The translations under genes were made by a program, and so were the position numbers. From positions 868,001 through 932,000 of the forward strand of contig JBPOEY010000001.1 of the NCBI GenBank assembly GCA_051251645.1: a stretch of 64,000 nt of DNA, written 5' to 3'. The first letter of the stretch is position 1. The number at the start of each line of letters is the position of its first letter. This DNA is from Litorimonas sp051251645. Lineage in GTDB: Bacteria; Pseudomonadota; Alphaproteobacteria; Caulobacterales; Maricaulaceae. Below, piece after piece: positions 51,342 to 61,236 of this stretch. The notes under the pieces are model-generated. The model was given only the letters and a program-made list of their open reading frames with translations. It searched no databases and was not told where the DNA came from.

Positions 51342-54300
51342 ATGGCGGATAAGCCGACACCCGACAAGCCGCAGACCGACGTCGATCGTAAGACCGCGAC
51401 GTTTCGTGACAGGTTTACCCCGACCGCCTTGCGGGCGATGGGTCGACGGCTGGGCTATCGTCTTTACCGCCTCGGTGGAGAGACGGTGTCCGTTTTATTG
51501 GCGCTTGGGATTGCCGTTCTTTTTTTCGCCAGCGGGTTATTGTCCCGCCAATCGGCCGATTTGACATCCTTGCGTCCCAATTTCGAACACTGGTTTTCAC
51601 AAGGATTTGATGGCGCGCGCGCGGAATTGGGCGATCTTGAGCTACGGTGGAACCCGTCAGATGATACGATTTCCTTCACGGTAACCGATATTATCGTCTA
51701 TGATCAGGACGACACCATCATCCAGACATTGCCAAAGCTCAAAGGGACGGCGCCGAAATCCAGCGTGCTAAGACGACGCGCCGCCTTGACGGATATTGAA
51801 ATCGTTGGCGGGGTCGTGACTTGGTTACAGCGCGATGATGGATCAATCACTGCCGGGTTGGGCACACCGGAGACAGTCGGGCGTTTTGGCCCCGTTTATC
51901 GTGGCCAAGGTGATGCTCCGCGTGCGGCGCGCCTTGATTGGCTGAATGATTTCGAATCTGTGACTTTAACCGATAGTCGCGCGCACATCGTGCGCGAAAG
52001 CGATGGTCTAGATGTGATTCTAGACGTCGATTCGCTGAGTGGGGCGCGGGACGGTGGATCGATTCATCTTAATATTGCGGGGCATTTGAGCTCTGAGGAT
52101 CGCGGCAATGCCGGAGAGCTGTCGTTGGCTTTCCAAACGGATGATAATTTTGAAACCCTTTTTCTTAGTTTAAAAACGGATGAACTCGTTCCGAAACGCA
52201 TTGCGCCTTCTGACGGTCGTCTTTCAGTCTTCGGGGCCGTCGATGTGCCGCTGAACATGGAATTTGAAGCCGAATGGGGACGGGATGATGGGGTCCGGTC
52301 TGCCGCGCTCGATCTCGTTGCCGGGGCGGGAATCATAAGGCTCGCTGGGCAGGACAGTGTCTTGAACAGTGGACGTTTTCGCGGCGCTTTAAAGTCGGGT
52401 GATCAGGAGATGCGCGTTGAAGCCTTATCTGTGGACGCGGATCGTCTGCGCCTGACTGGACAAGGGGTCATTCGCGACATTGGTCGCTGGAATGATGGAA
52501 ACGTTGGAACGTCGCCGAAGTTCGACCTCGCTCTGACCCAAAGTTGGCTGGACCTCCGCCCGATCTTTGAACGCCCCCTTTCGGTCGAAAAGGCTGACGC
52601 GATTGGCGAGTTAGATCTTGATGCGCGGACCCTCACATTAGACGCGTTGACAGCCCAATTTGAGGGGTTTGCCTTGGCCGTCAGCGGCAAAGTCGCGACG
52701 GGATCTGAGGGCCTTAAACGTGTGCAATTGTCGGGCGGGACACAAACGTCCATGACGGCTCCGGATTTGCTGTCCTTGTGGCCCGTTAACACCGCATCCG
52801 GCGCCCGGCGATGGATTGATCGGTCTGTGCTGGGCGGAACCCTGCATAATGTCCGTTATAGGGTTGACCTGGATGAGAGCTTTTTTGCTAACCCCATGCT
52901 CACGTCAGAGCGGTTGCAATTGGACTTTGATGTCCAAGACGGGATCGTGCGCTACATTACAACGATGGATCCGATCGAGGAGACTTACGGCTCAGGGCGT
53001 GTTGATGGAAACCGCTTTGGATTTGTCTTAGCTTCAGGCCGGATCAATGATGTTGATATCGTTGGCGGCGATATTAATATTCCAAGACTGACGCCCAAAG
53101 GCGGCGATATTTTGATTTCAGCGGAGGCCAAGGGGCCAGCGAGCTCACTTTTAAGGCTGATCAATCAACCGCCATTTGGATATTTGGATCGTTACGGCGT
53201 TGAGGCAGACGGGTTTGGCGGGACGGCCAATGTCACTGTCAACGTCAAGCGGCCTTTACTGGAGTTTTTCGACCCGGACCGCGTTGAATATAGCGTTGAC
53301 GGCACATTTACGGATGCCAGTGCGCCGTTCAGCCTCGGCGGATTTAAAGTCTATGACGCGGACGTCACGGTTCGCGCCGGCAAGGAGGGCTTGTTTGTCG
53401 AGGGCCCGGTCAATCTCGGTCCATGGCGCGCCAATCTGTCATGGGCGGAGCGCTATGGCCAAAATGGTGAGCCGACACGCTACAAGGTTTCAGGATTAAT
53501 GAACCGCAAGACCTTGGACGGTTTCGGCGTTGGGTTCCGTGAGTTCTTCGGCGGTGACATTGATGTTGATATCGAGGCGTCGGGCAAAGGCCTAGAGATT
53601 GCCGAAGCGATCGTCGATGTCGGCTTGGATCAGGCCGAGATTACATTTGGGGATATTTGGTCTAAGTCCAAGGGGGATATTGGCCGGATTAGAGCAACTC
53701 TCGCGCGAGGCGATGAGGGATTTTCGATCCCGAAGCTAACGATGCAAGCACCGGGTCTCGACTTAGGGGGCTCGATCCAACTCAGGGCCGGCATGGCATT
53801 GCAAGAAGCCCGTCTCGACACGGCTAAAATTGATGGGCTAATTGATGGGCGGCTCGTTCTGTCGCGCGATGATATCGCGAACCGTCTGGCCTTAGATGCG
53901 AGCGGAGACAGACTCGATATTTCTGCCTTTGTTGCGCAAGCCTTGGCCCGTGCGGGAGGCGAGACGAACAATATTCCGCTATCGTTTGACGCGGCGTTCG
54001 ATGAGATCATTCTGTCGCCCGGATACGCGCTTGAACAAGGCACAATGAGCTACCGTCACAATGGGGATGCGGTTGAACAGCTATCCCTTCAGGGCGCGCG
54101 CGACAGCGGTCCGCTAAGAGTTCAGCTTGAACAAATTGAATTGGGGAGCCGCGAAGCCACTTTAATTGTGCCAGATGTTTCAGAGGCGGCCTCAAAAATT
54201 CTCGGCTTAAATGCGACGCAGGGTGGGGCACTAACCATCAAGGCGTCACTGCCAGAAACGGGTGTCGTCGGGGCTGTTATCGGTCAGGCTGTTGCGACTG

Positions 54301-54806
54301 ACCTCACCGTGCAGAACGCACCGTTTCTCGCGCAAATTCTGTCGCTCGCCTCATTGACAGGCATTGTCGACACTTTGTCCGGCGGCGGGTTGAGCTTTGA
54401 TGAGTTGGTCTTTGATTTCGCCCTCCAAGACAGAATATTATCGGTTCGCGACGCGAAAATGCGCGGCCCTGCGATCGGCATGACAGGGGAAGGTGATATT
54501 GGTCTGGACGATAAGACGGTTGATTTTAGCGGGACAGTAGTGCCTGCTTATACGGCGAATTCACTGTTGGGCGACATTCCGCTTATCGGTGATCTTCTGA
54601 TTGGGAAGGACGGCGAAGGCGTGTTCGCAGTCACCTACGCCGTCAAAGGCCCCTATTCCAGCGCGCTCATTTCAATCAATCCGTTGTCGGCTTTGACCCC
54701 GGGATTCATTCGCGGAATTTTCCGTGAAAGTCGCGATGAGTTACCTGAAAGTGTGATCAAAGATATTGAGGCGGTCCGCCCGCCCGAGGTCGAATCGCGA
54801 GATTAA
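51342..54806 (+). CDS. Large AsmA/YhdP-like membrane-anchored protein
   Basis: This is a 1154-residue inner-membrane protein of the AsmA-like superfamily, related to YhdP (DUF3971 in the middle, AsmA-like C-terminus). A cytoplasmic N-terminus (about 1-45) precedes one transmembrane segment (about 50-70), and the rest is a long beta-rich periplasmic part with repeated short strands. The C-terminal block AVTYAVKGPYSSALISINPLSALTPGFIRGIF (positions about 1103-1134) is typical of YhdP homologues. In E. coli YhdP, TamB and YdbH move phospholipids to the outer membrane. That role is inferred from the family, not visible in the sequence. It is monocistronic and converges on tyrS. Confidence 0.88.
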   Translation: MADKPTPDKPQTDVDRKTATFRDRFTPTALRAMGRRLGYRLYRLGGETVSVLLALGIAVLFFASGLLSRQSADLTSLRPNFEHWFSQGFDGARAELGDLELRWNPSDDTISFTVTDIIVYDQDDTIIQTLPKLKGTAPKSSVLRRRAALTDIEIVGGVVTWLQRDDGSITAGLGTPETVGRFGPVYRGQGDAPRAARLDWLNDFESVTLTDSRAHIVRESDGLDVILDVDSLSGARDGGSIHLNIAGHLSSEDRGNAGELSLAFQTDDNFETLFLSLKTDELVPKRIAPSDGRLSVFGAVDVPLNMEFEAEWGRDDGVRSAALDLVAGAGIIRLAGQDSVLNSGRFRGALKSGDQEMRVEALSVDADRLRLTGQGVIRDIGRWNDGNVGTSPKFDLALTQSWLDLRPIFERPLSVEKADAIGELDLDARTLTLDALTAQFEGFALAVSGKVATGSEGLKRVQLSGGTQTSMTAPDLLSLWPVNTASGARRWIDRSVLGGTLHNVRYRVDLDESFFANPMLTSERLQLDFDVQDGIVRYITTMDPIEETYGSGRVDGNRFGFVLASGRINDVDIVGGDINIPRLTPKGGDILISAEAKGPASSLLRLINQPPFGYLDRYGVEADGFGGTANVTVNVKRPLLEFFDPDRVEYSVDGTFTDASAPFSLGGFKVYDADVTVRAGKEGLFVEGPVNLGPWRANLSWAERYGQNGEPTRYKVSGLMNRKTLDGFGVGFREFFGGDIDVDIEASGKGLEIAEAIVDVGLDQAEITFGDIWSKSKGDIGRIRATLARGDEGFSIPKLTMQAPGLDLGGSIQLRAGMALQEARLDTAKIDGLIDGRLVLSRDDIANRLALDASGDRLDISAFVAQALARAGGETNNIPLSFDAAFDEIILSPGYALEQGTMSYRHNGDAVEQLSLQGARDSGPLRVQLEQIELGSREATLIVPDVSEAASKILGLNATQGGALTIKASLPETGVVGAVIGQAVATDLTVQNAPFLAQILSLASLTGIVDTLSGGGLSFDELVFDFALQDRILSVRDAKMRGPAIGMTGEGDIGLDDKTVDFSGTVVPAYTANSLLGDIPLIGDLLIGKDGEGVFAVTYAVKGPYSSALISINPLSALTPGFIRGIFRESRDELPESVIKDIEAVRPPEVESRD

Positions 54807-54839
54807 GTATGAGGGTTTAACCTCTTGTAATCAAACGTA

Positions 54840-56099
54840 TCAAATACTTCGAATTAAGGCGTGGCGCTTCTTGCCGACAGACAGTTTCACAACGCCGTCG
54901 CGAATGTCATCGGCGCTGAGGATCGCCTCATGGGACGCGACAGCCGTGTCATTGATCTTTAATGCCCCGGCTTTGATATGGCGGCGGGCTTCCCCATTTG
55001 AAGTCGCTAAACCTGCGGTGACTGCGGCGCTCAAAATGCCCATGCCAATCAAATCGTCTTGTGCAACATCGGTCGTCGGTAAGCCTGCTGCAGCGCCACC
55101 GGCAAAGGTCTCAAGCGCGGTCGCCTTCGCAAGCTCTGCCGCTTTTTGACCATGGAGTAGCGCTGTAGCTTCATCCGCAAGCTTGGTCTTGGCGACATTG
55201 ATGTCTGCCCCGTCCATCGTCTCATATGTGGCAACCTCTTCAAGCGAGAGATCGGTGAAAAGCCGCATGAATTTTCCAACGTCAGCATCATCAGCATTGC
55301 GCCAAAACTGCCAATATTCGTATGGGCTGCGGGTGAAGGCTTCGCCGAGGGCCGGATCGCCATTGAGCCAGACCGCGCCGTCCGCCGTCTTGCCCATTTT
55401 CCCGCCCGAAGCGGTGGTGATTAGCGGCGTCGTAAAGCCAAAGACTTCTTGGCCTTCGAGACGACGCGTCAGATCGACGCCCGTCGTGATATTGCCCCAC
55501 TGGTCGGACCCCCCGAGTTGCAGGCGGCAATTGTAGCGACGGTTCAGCTCGACGAAATCATAGCTTTGCAGCAGCGGGTAGTTGAATTCGAGGAACGTCA
55601 TCGGCTGTTCGTTTTCCAGCCGACGTTTGACTGTATCCATCGTCACCATGCGGTTGATGGTAAACTCTGTCCCGACTGTGCGGAGGAAATCAATATAGCC
55701 CAACCCGTTCAGCCAATCATCATTGTCGACCATGATGGCTGCATTTGGACCGTCGAAATCGAGAAATTTGGCGAACACTTGTCGAATGCCATCTTTATTG
55801 GCGTCGATTTGATCTTGGGTCAGCATCTGGCGGGATTTATCTTTGCCAGAGGGGTCCCCGATTTTCGTCGTGCCGCCCCCGAGCAGCACAATCGGTGTGC
55901 CGCCAGATTTTTGCAAAATCCGTAGCATCATGATCTGCACGAGCGAGCCGACATGCAAGGACGGGGCGGTGCAATCAAAGCCGATATAGCCCGTCACGCC
56001 GCCTTGTGCGGTTTCATCCAGCCCAGCCTCATTGGTGCACTGATAGAGAAAGCCGCGCTCCGTTAGCGTTGTCATCAGGTCTGATTTATACTGTGTCAT
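54840..56099 (-). CDS. tyrS: Tyrosyl-tRNA synthetase
   Basis: TyrS charges tRNA-Tyr with tyrosine. The 419-residue class I synthetase has the HIGH-like motif HVGS (about 49-52, in CTAPSLHVGSLVQ), LGGSDQWGNITTG for tyrosine binding, the KMSKS-like motif GGKMGKT, and an S4 RNA-binding domain at the C-terminus (about 345-415: GLATSNGEARRHIKAGALKIN). This is the TyrS type of E. coli and most bacteria. It diverges from anmK across 55 bp and converges on the AsmA-like gene. Confidence 0.96.
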   Translation of the reverse strand: MTQYKSDLMTTLTERGFLYQCTNEAGLDETAQGGVTGYIGFDCTAPSLHVGSLVQIMMLRILQKSGGTPIVLLGGGTTKIGDPSGKDKSRQMLTQDQIDANKDGIRQVFAKFLDFDGPNAAIMVDNDDWLNGLGYIDFLRTVGTEFTINRMVTMDTVKRRLENEQPMTFLEFNYPLLQSYDFVELNRRYNCRLQLGGSDQWGNITTGVDLTRRLEGQEVFGFTTPLITTASGGKMGKTADGAVWLNGDPALGEAFTRSPYEYWQFWRNADDADVGKFMRLFTDLSLEEVATYETMDGADINVAKTKLADEATALLHGQKAAELAKATALETFAGGAAAGLPTTDVAQDDLIGMGILSAAVTAGLATSNGEARRHIKAGALKINDTAVASHEAILSADDIRDGVVKLSVGKKRHALIRSI

Positions 56100-56154
56100 A
56101 GGGCGCGGCTTCTAATTGGCTCGCAGATTGTGTCAAAGGGGTTATGGGAAGTCG

Positions 56155-57243
56155 ATGAGCAAAATCTACAGAGCCCTAGGATTAATGAGTGGCACGTCAC
56201 TCGACGGTGTGGATGCGGCTGTAATTGAAACGGATGGTGAGCAGATCCAAAAATTTGGACCCAGCCTGACGGTGCCATACACGCCTGAACAGCGACAAAC
56301 TCTGATAGATGCGACGCAAGCGGCGCTCGCGTGGGACTTTAAGGGTCCCGCGCCGAACATCTTTGCCGAAGCGGAAGACGCGCTAGATACGGCCCATCGG
56401 ATCGCTATTCGGGCGTTAGAGGCGGGGGCGGTGGATCTGATCGGGTATCACGGGCAAACGGTTCTGCACCGCCCGGACCGTCTCAAGACGCTGCAACTCG
56501 GTCGCGGGCAGGGATTAGCTCAAACTTTTGGGTGTTCCGTTGTGTTCGACTTTCGCTCTGCCGACGTGGCCTCCGGCGGGCAGGGCGCGCCGCTCGCGCC
56601 GATCTACCATCAAGCCTTGGTCGATTTTGCTAAGCTGCCGGGAACTACGGCTGTGCTGAATCTTGGCGGCGTCGGCAATGTCACGCTCGTGACGGGCAAT
56701 GATTTGCTCGCCAGCGACACGGGACCCGCCAATGGCCCACTCGATAGTTTTCTTGAAAGCCGAGGTGTCAGCATGGACCGCGACGGGGATATATCCCGTG
56801 TCGGCATGCCGGACTTTGTTCTGATCGAACGGTGGTTGGCCTCCACCTTCTTCCAAAGGTCATGGCCGAAGTCAGCAGACCGCTATGATTTCAATGTATT
56901 AGATGACTTAGTTAATGTTAAGACTCACGACGGCGCGGCGACGCTCTGCGCTTTTACGGCCTTGTCTGCGGCGCGAACAATTCGTCAGATGGGCGTGACG
57001 CCGGACCGGGTGATCATATGCGGTGGGGGTCGCCGGAACCCAACGATCATGACGATGTTACGGTTGGAGCTAGCGTGTCCTGTTATGCCGGCCGAAGCCG
57101 TCGGGTGGGATAGCGATGCAATTGAAGCGCAAGCCTTTGCCTATCTGGCGGTGCGGGTCATGCGCGGTCTGCCAAACAGCTACCCGACAACAACGGGCGT
57201 GCCGACGCCAATGGTCGGGGGGAAAATTGCTTGTCCCATATAA
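56155..57243 (+). CDS. anmK: Anhydro-N-acetylmuramic acid kinase
   Basis: AnmK hydrolyses the 1,6-anhydro ring of anhydroMurNAc while phosphorylating it, returning cell-wall sugars to metabolism. The 362-residue product has GLMSGTSLDGVDAAVIETDG (about 8-27), GYHGQTVLHRPD, LNLGGVGNVTLV, ASDTGPANGPLDSF and VCGGGRRNPTIM-like blocks of the family. I chose the ATG at 56155 because the conserved SKIYRALGLMSGTS begins there; the upstream frame to 56116 has no similarity. It diverges from tyrS (a pairing often seen in alphaproteobacteria) and ends at a strong bidirectional terminator. Confidence 0.96.
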   Translation: MSKIYRALGLMSGTSLDGVDAAVIETDGEQIQKFGPSLTVPYTPEQRQTLIDATQAALAWDFKGPAPNIFAEAEDALDTAHRIAIRALEAGAVDLIGYHGQTVLHRPDRLKTLQLGRGQGLAQTFGCSVVFDFRSADVASGGQGAPLAPIYHQALVDFAKLPGTTAVLNLGGVGNVTLVTGNDLLASDTGPANGPLDSFLESRGVSMDRDGDISRVGMPDFVLIERWLASTFFQRSWPKSADRYDFNVLDDLVNVKTHDGAATLCAFTALSAARTIRQMGVTPDRVIICGGGRRNPTIMTMLRLELACPVMPAEAVGWDSDAIEAQAFAYLAVRVMRGLPNSYPTTTGVPTPMVGGKIACPI

Positions 57244-57272
57244 AAAAGCCCCGACCTAAACAGGGGCTTTTT
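57243..57272. terminator. Bidirectional rho-independent terminator
   Basis: A stem pairs 57243-57252 with 57263-57272 around a 10-base loop, with A runs on the left and T runs on the right, so it can end transcription from both the anmK side and the convergent hydrolase gene. Confidence 0.9.
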
Positions 57273-57297
57273 AAAGTTAAGATCTGGAATGAGGCGC

Positions 57298-57978
57298 TTA
57301 GCCTTCCAGCAACCGCTGTTCCCGCGGCGGTGAATAGCGTGGGTCAAGATGCACATCGAGATAGTCTTCGATGACTTCCAGCGTCTCTTCGAGATGATGC
57401 GTGTAGAAATGGTCGGCCCCTTCAATCAGGTGCGGCGTGATGATGTGACCTTTTTGGACACGAATTTTTTCAACGATTCGCACGACATCTTCATGCGGCA
57501 CAATCGGGTCTTCATCGCCGTAAGTGATGAGGCCAGAGGCCGGGCAGGGCGCGAGGAATGAAAAATCATAAGTGTTGGTCGGCAGGCTCATCGAAATGAA
57601 GCCCGCAACTTCGGGACGACGCATCAAGAGCTGCATGCCGATCCAGGCACCAAAGCTATAGCCGGAGACCCAAGAAAACGGCGCGTTCTGGTTAAAGCTC
57701 TGCATCCAATCCAGCGCGTAAGCCGCATCCTGCAATTCGCCTTGGCCATTGTCATATGTGCCCATAGACCGACCAATACCGCGGAAGTTAAACCGCAAGA
57801 CGGAGAAACCTCGACGCTTATACTGCTCATACATGGCGACAGGAATGCGGTGATCCATATGGCCGCCCGCTTTGGGGTGGGGCGATAGGATTAGGGCGCA
57901 CGGCGCAGCGGGATCATCAGCTGGGTGATAACGGCCTTCGAGACGGCCTTCAGGACCGGCAAAAATGACTTCAGGCAT
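57298..57978 (-). CDS. Alpha/beta hydrolase
   Basis: This 226-residue cytoplasmic hydrolase of the alpha/beta fold has the nucleophile elbow GYSFGAW (about 107-113, Ser), the acid in YGDEDPIVP (Asp) and the catalytic His in GADHFYT (about 197-203). LSPHPKAGGHMDH and FNFRGIGRSMGTYDNG are conserved blocks of a family of short hydrolases whose genes often sit beside the suf operon in alphaproteobacteria. No substrate is known. It is transcribed towards anmK, and its start lies 191 bp from the Rrf2 regulator on the opposite strand. Confidence 0.87.
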   Translation of the reverse strand: MPEVIFAGPEGRLEGRYHPADDPAAPCALILSPHPKAGGHMDHRIPVAMYEQYKRRGFSVLRFNFRGIGRSMGTYDNGQGELQDAAYALDWMQSFNQNAPFSWVSGYSFGAWIGMQLLMRRPEVAGFISMSLPTNTYDFSFLAPCPASGLITYGDEDPIVPHEDVVRIVEKIRVQKGHIITPHLIEGADHFYTHHLEETLEVIEDYLDVHLDPRYSPPREQRLLEG

Positions 57979-58038
57979 AAGGGGGGCGCTCTATTAAACT
58001 ATGCACAAATGCCTAGGCGGCTCTGCGCTGTTATTCTT

Positions 58039-58051
58039 GACTAAATTGGTC
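58039..58051. promoter_or_regulatory. Candidate operator of the suf operon regulator
   Basis: GACTAAATTGGTC is a 13-bp imperfect inverted repeat, overlapping a TTGACT -35-like hexamer (58037-58042), about 120 bp before the Rrf2-family start. Placement in front of an autoregulated IscR-type gene, and the symmetry, suggest a binding site; this has not been tested. Confidence 0.55.
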
Positions 58052-58169
58052 GGAAACCTTACGTTACCGTCTTAATCAAGATGTATATGGTCTTGCAGCA
58101 GCCCCTAACAAGGAGGCGGCCATATTGCAAAAAAAATGGCAGTCGCGTCACGATTTGGACAGGATTTAA

Positions 58170-58601
58170 GTGAAACTTAGCGCAAAAGGACGAACGGCGG
58201 TGACCGCCGTGGCTGATCTGGCCACTCAAACCGCGCTTTGCGGTCCGGGTTCGCGTGTGCGCTTGAACGAAATCGCCGAGCGGCAGGGACTGAGTCAGTC
58301 GTTCCTTGAGCAAGTCTTCGCCGATCTCCGCCGCGCCGGGCTGGTTGATAGCAAACGGGGGCCGACGGGGGGCTACGCCCTGACCCGTTCGGCGAGCGAT
58401 ATGGCTGTGTCTGATATTATTGCCGCCGTGGAAGAAGAAGTTCGCGCCCACGGCTGTCGCCCGGATATGGCGCTTGGGTGCACAGGGCGGACGGCAAAAT
58501 GCTTGACACATAGCCTCTGGGGGGCGCTAGAAGACCATATTGGCGGCTTTCTTAGCGCCGTGACCGTGCAAATGGTTGTCGATGGCGAGCTGCCGCGATG
58601 A
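58170..58601 (+). CDS. iscR: Rrf2 family Fe-S-sensing regulator (IscR-like)
   Basis: This 143-residue winged-helix repressor controls Fe-S cluster assembly genes. The N-terminus KLSAKGRTAVTAVADLA and the recognition helix region IAERQGLSQSFLEQVFADLRRAGLV (positions about 33-57) match IscR/Rrf2, followed by RGPTGGYALTR. Three cysteines (HGCRPDMALGCTGRTAKC, about 92-109) are positioned as in cluster-binding IscR, though spaced C-x7-C-x5-C instead of the C-x5-C-x5-C of E. coli. The start is GTG. It is the first gene of the suf operon; its stop overlaps the cysteine desulfurase start (ATGA at 58598-58601). Confidence 0.92.
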   Translation: MKLSAKGRTAVTAVADLATQTALCGPGSRVRLNEIAERQGLSQSFLEQVFADLRRAGLVDSKRGPTGGYALTRSASDMAVSDIIAAVEEEVRAHGCRPDMALGCTGRTAKCLTHSLWGALEDHIGGFLSAVTVQMVVDGELPR

Positions 58602-59728
58602 GCCCCCAAACTCCAGAAAAAGTGTATCTCGATCATAACGCGACCAGCCCCGCGCCGCAGTCGGTCATTGACGCGGTCAGTCACGCCATGGGCGTGATCG
58701 GCAATGCGTCCGCGCAACACGCTCACGGCCGCGCCGCTGCGAGCCTCATCGCCGAGGCGCGTGAAGCGGTCGGTATGGCGATGGGTCAATGTGCGCAGGA
58801 TGTCCTGTTTACGGGGTCGGGCACGGAAGCGCTGAACACGGCGATTCATTCGGCGGTTGCGAGCGGCTGCAAACATCTGCTGATCTCATCGCTCGATCAT
58901 CCCGCCACCATTATGGCGGCGGAAGCGAGTGGCGCGCATGTGACGCTGCTGCCTGCGACGGCGTCCGGACAAACGGATATGGACGCGCTGGCCGCTATTT
59001 TGACCGATTGGGACGCTGGCGAAGGCCGACCGTTCCTGTCGATGGTCGCCGCCAATAGCGAAACGGGCGTCATCCAAGACACGGACCGTGCGATTGATCT
59101 TATGCAAGACGCGGGCGGTCTCACGCTCATCGATGCGGTGCAGGCAATGGGCAAATTGCCGATGAATTACCCCGCCGATTACGTTGCCGTCTCCGCCCAT
59201 AAAATCGGCGGGCCGCAAGGCGTTGGCGCGCTCTATGTCTCGCCCGACGCGCCGTTTACCTCACTGCTCCGTGGCGGCGGGCAAGAACGCCGGCGTCGCG
59301 CAGGCACACTGAATACGGCGGGTATTGCCGGGTTTGGCGCGGCCGCCACGGATATGGACGCTCGTCTCTCCGGCACAGCTGCTTTGCGCGATGCGCTGGA
59401 AGCCGCTCTGCTTGAGATTGACCCGGACACGGTGATCTTTGGCACTCACGAGGCCCGACTGCCAAACACGCTGTTTATCTCCGCGCCCGGCCTGCGCGCC
59501 ATGACGGCGATGATGAATTTTGACCTCGCGGGTATTAGCGTCAGCACGGGTACAGCCTGTTCCTCCGGCAAAGTCGGAGAAAGCAGAGCCCTTCGCGCGA
59601 TGGGCCGTATTAAAGATGCACCGGACGGTGCGATCCGGATCAGTTTTGGTCCGGGCAACACGATGGATGATGTGCAGGCGGTCGCCACAGTATGGGCGAC
59701 CCTGCGCAAGGCTCGAAAGGCCGCATGA
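58598..59728 (+). CDS. Cysteine desulfurase
   Basis: This PLP enzyme takes sulfur from L-cysteine and delivers it to the SufBCD scaffold. The 376-residue product is of the NifS/IscS class: YLDHNATSP near the N-terminus, the PLP lysine in SAHKIGGPQGVG (about 192-203), and the persulfide cysteine in STGTACSSGK (about 316-325) followed by the extended loop typical of class I. It lies between the regulator and sufB and is co-translated with both (4-bp overlaps). A separate SufS is not in this window, so this is likely the operon's sulfur donor. Confidence 0.95.
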   Translation: MSPQTPEKVYLDHNATSPAPQSVIDAVSHAMGVIGNASAQHAHGRAAASLIAEAREAVGMAMGQCAQDVLFTGSGTEALNTAIHSAVASGCKHLLISSLDHPATIMAAEASGAHVTLLPATASGQTDMDALAAILTDWDAGEGRPFLSMVAANSETGVIQDTDRAIDLMQDAGGLTLIDAVQAMGKLPMNYPADYVAVSAHKIGGPQGVGALYVSPDAPFTSLLRGGGQERRRRAGTLNTAGIAGFGAAATDMDARLSGTAALRDALEAALLEIDPDTVIFGTHEARLPNTLFISAPGLRAMTAMMNFDLAGISVSTGTACSSGKVGESRALRAMGRIKDAPDGAIRISFGPGNTMDDVQAVATVWATLRKARKAA

Positions 59729-61236
59729 TGGAAGACGCCACAGTGAATGATAGCCGGGTCAAGGACGGCATTGATGCTGACACCGTTGAGGGCGTTCGCG
59801 CGCTTGAAGCGGATAAGTATAAATACGGTTTTAAATCCGACATTGAACAAGAGTTCGCGCCTAAAGGCCTGAACGAGGATATCGTCCGCTTTATCTCGGC
59901 CAAAAAAGACGAGCCGGACTGGCTGCTGGATTGGCGGCTCGAAGCCTATCGCCGTTGGCTGACCCTAGACGAGCCGAAATGGGCGATGGTCGACTATCCT
60001 GAAATCGATTTTCAAGACATGTATTACTATGCCTCGCCGGTGAAGAAAAAAGAGCTGGACTCGCTCGAAGATGTCGATCCGGACATCCTCGAAATCTACA
60101 ATAAGCTCGGCATTTCCCTGAAAGAACAAGAAGTCCTCGCGGGCGTCAAAGGCGCGCCGAAAGTTGCTGTGGATGCTGTGTTCGACAGTGTTTCTGTCGT
60201 CACGACGTTCAAAAAAGAACTCGCCAAAGATGGCGTGATCTTTTGCTCCTTCTCAGAAGCCGTGAAAGAGCACCCAGAGCTTGTCCGCAAATATATGGGC
60301 TCGGTCGTGCCGCTGACGGATAATTACTACGCCACGCTCAATAATGCCGTCTTCTCGGACGGATCCTTCGTTTACATCCCACCGGGCGTGCGTTGCCCGA
60401 TGGAGCTGTCGACTTATTTCCGCATGAATGCGCAAGGCACAGGCCAGTTTGAACGCACGCTGATCATCGCGGATGAGGGGTCTTACGTCTCCTATCTCGA
60501 AGGTTGCACGGCGCCGATGCGCGACGAAAACCAGCTTCACGCCGCGATTGTCGAAATCGTTGTGATGAAAGACGCTGAAGTGAAATATTCCACCGTGCAA
60601 AACTGGTGGCCGGGTGACAGCGAAGGCAAGGGCGGGGTCTATAATTTCGTCACCAAGCGCGCCGATTGCCGCGGTGATAATGCTAAAGTCAGCTGGACGC
60701 AGGTCGAAACGGGCTCTGCCGTCACGTGGAAATACCCCAGCTGCATTCTGCGCGGTGATAATAGCCAAGGCGAATTTTACTCCATCGCCATCACCAATGG
60801 GCATCAGCAAGCCGATACCGGCACAAAGATGATCCATCTGGGAAAGAACACCAAGTCGCGGGTGATTTCCAAAGGCATTAGTGCGGGCAAGTCCAATTCG
60901 ACCTATCGCGGCCTAGTCAGCGCCCACCGCAAAGCGACAGGCGCGCGCAATTTCACGCAATGTGATAGCTTGCTGATCGGCGATCAATGCGGCGCGCACA
61001 CCGTGCCCTATATTGAGAGCAGCACGCCCACCGCACAGTTTGAACATGAAGCCACGACATCGAAACTGTCGGACGAGCAGCTGTTTTACTGTCGCCAACG
61101 GGGCCTGACGGAAGAAGACGCGGTCGCGCTGCTGGTCAATGGGTTCTGCCGAGATGTGTTGCAAAAGCTGCCGATGGAATTTGCGGTCGAAGCACAAAAA
61201 CTCGTCGCCATCTCGCTCGAAGGGAGCGTCGGCTAA
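59725..61236 (+). CDS. sufB: Fe-S cluster assembly protein SufB
   Basis: SufB is the core of the SufBC2D scaffold on which clusters are built. The 503-residue product has the family's blocks in order: EPDWLLDWRLEAYRRW, a SufB-specific N-terminal region, RCPMELSTYFRMNAQGTGQFERTLI (positions about 226-250), YLEGCTAPMRDENQLHAA with a conserved Cys, and the SufBD beta-helix ending CGAHTVPYIESSTPTAQFEHEATTSKL (positions about 423-449) with the His/Glu/Cys residues used in cluster formation. The ATG at 59725 overlaps the upstream stop (ATGA); a longer open frame from 59692 is only the end of the desulfurase in another frame. Confidence 0.97.
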   Translation: MMEDATVNDSRVKDGIDADTVEGVRALEADKYKYGFKSDIEQEFAPKGLNEDIVRFISAKKDEPDWLLDWRLEAYRRWLTLDEPKWAMVDYPEIDFQDMYYYASPVKKKELDSLEDVDPDILEIYNKLGISLKEQEVLAGVKGAPKVAVDAVFDSVSVVTTFKKELAKDGVIFCSFSEAVKEHPELVRKYMGSVVPLTDNYYATLNNAVFSDGSFVYIPPGVRCPMELSTYFRMNAQGTGQFERTLIIADEGSYVSYLEGCTAPMRDENQLHAAIVEIVVMKDAEVKYSTVQNWWPGDSEGKGGVYNFVTKRADCRGDNAKVSWTQVETGSAVTWKYPSCILRGDNSQGEFYSIAITNGHQQADTGTKMIHLGKNTKSRVISKGISAGKSNSTYRGLVSAHRKATGARNFTQCDSLLIGDQCGAHTVPYIESSTPTAQFEHEATTSKLSDEQLFYCRQRGLTEEDAVALLVNGFCRDVLQKLPMEFAVEAQKLVAISLEGSVG

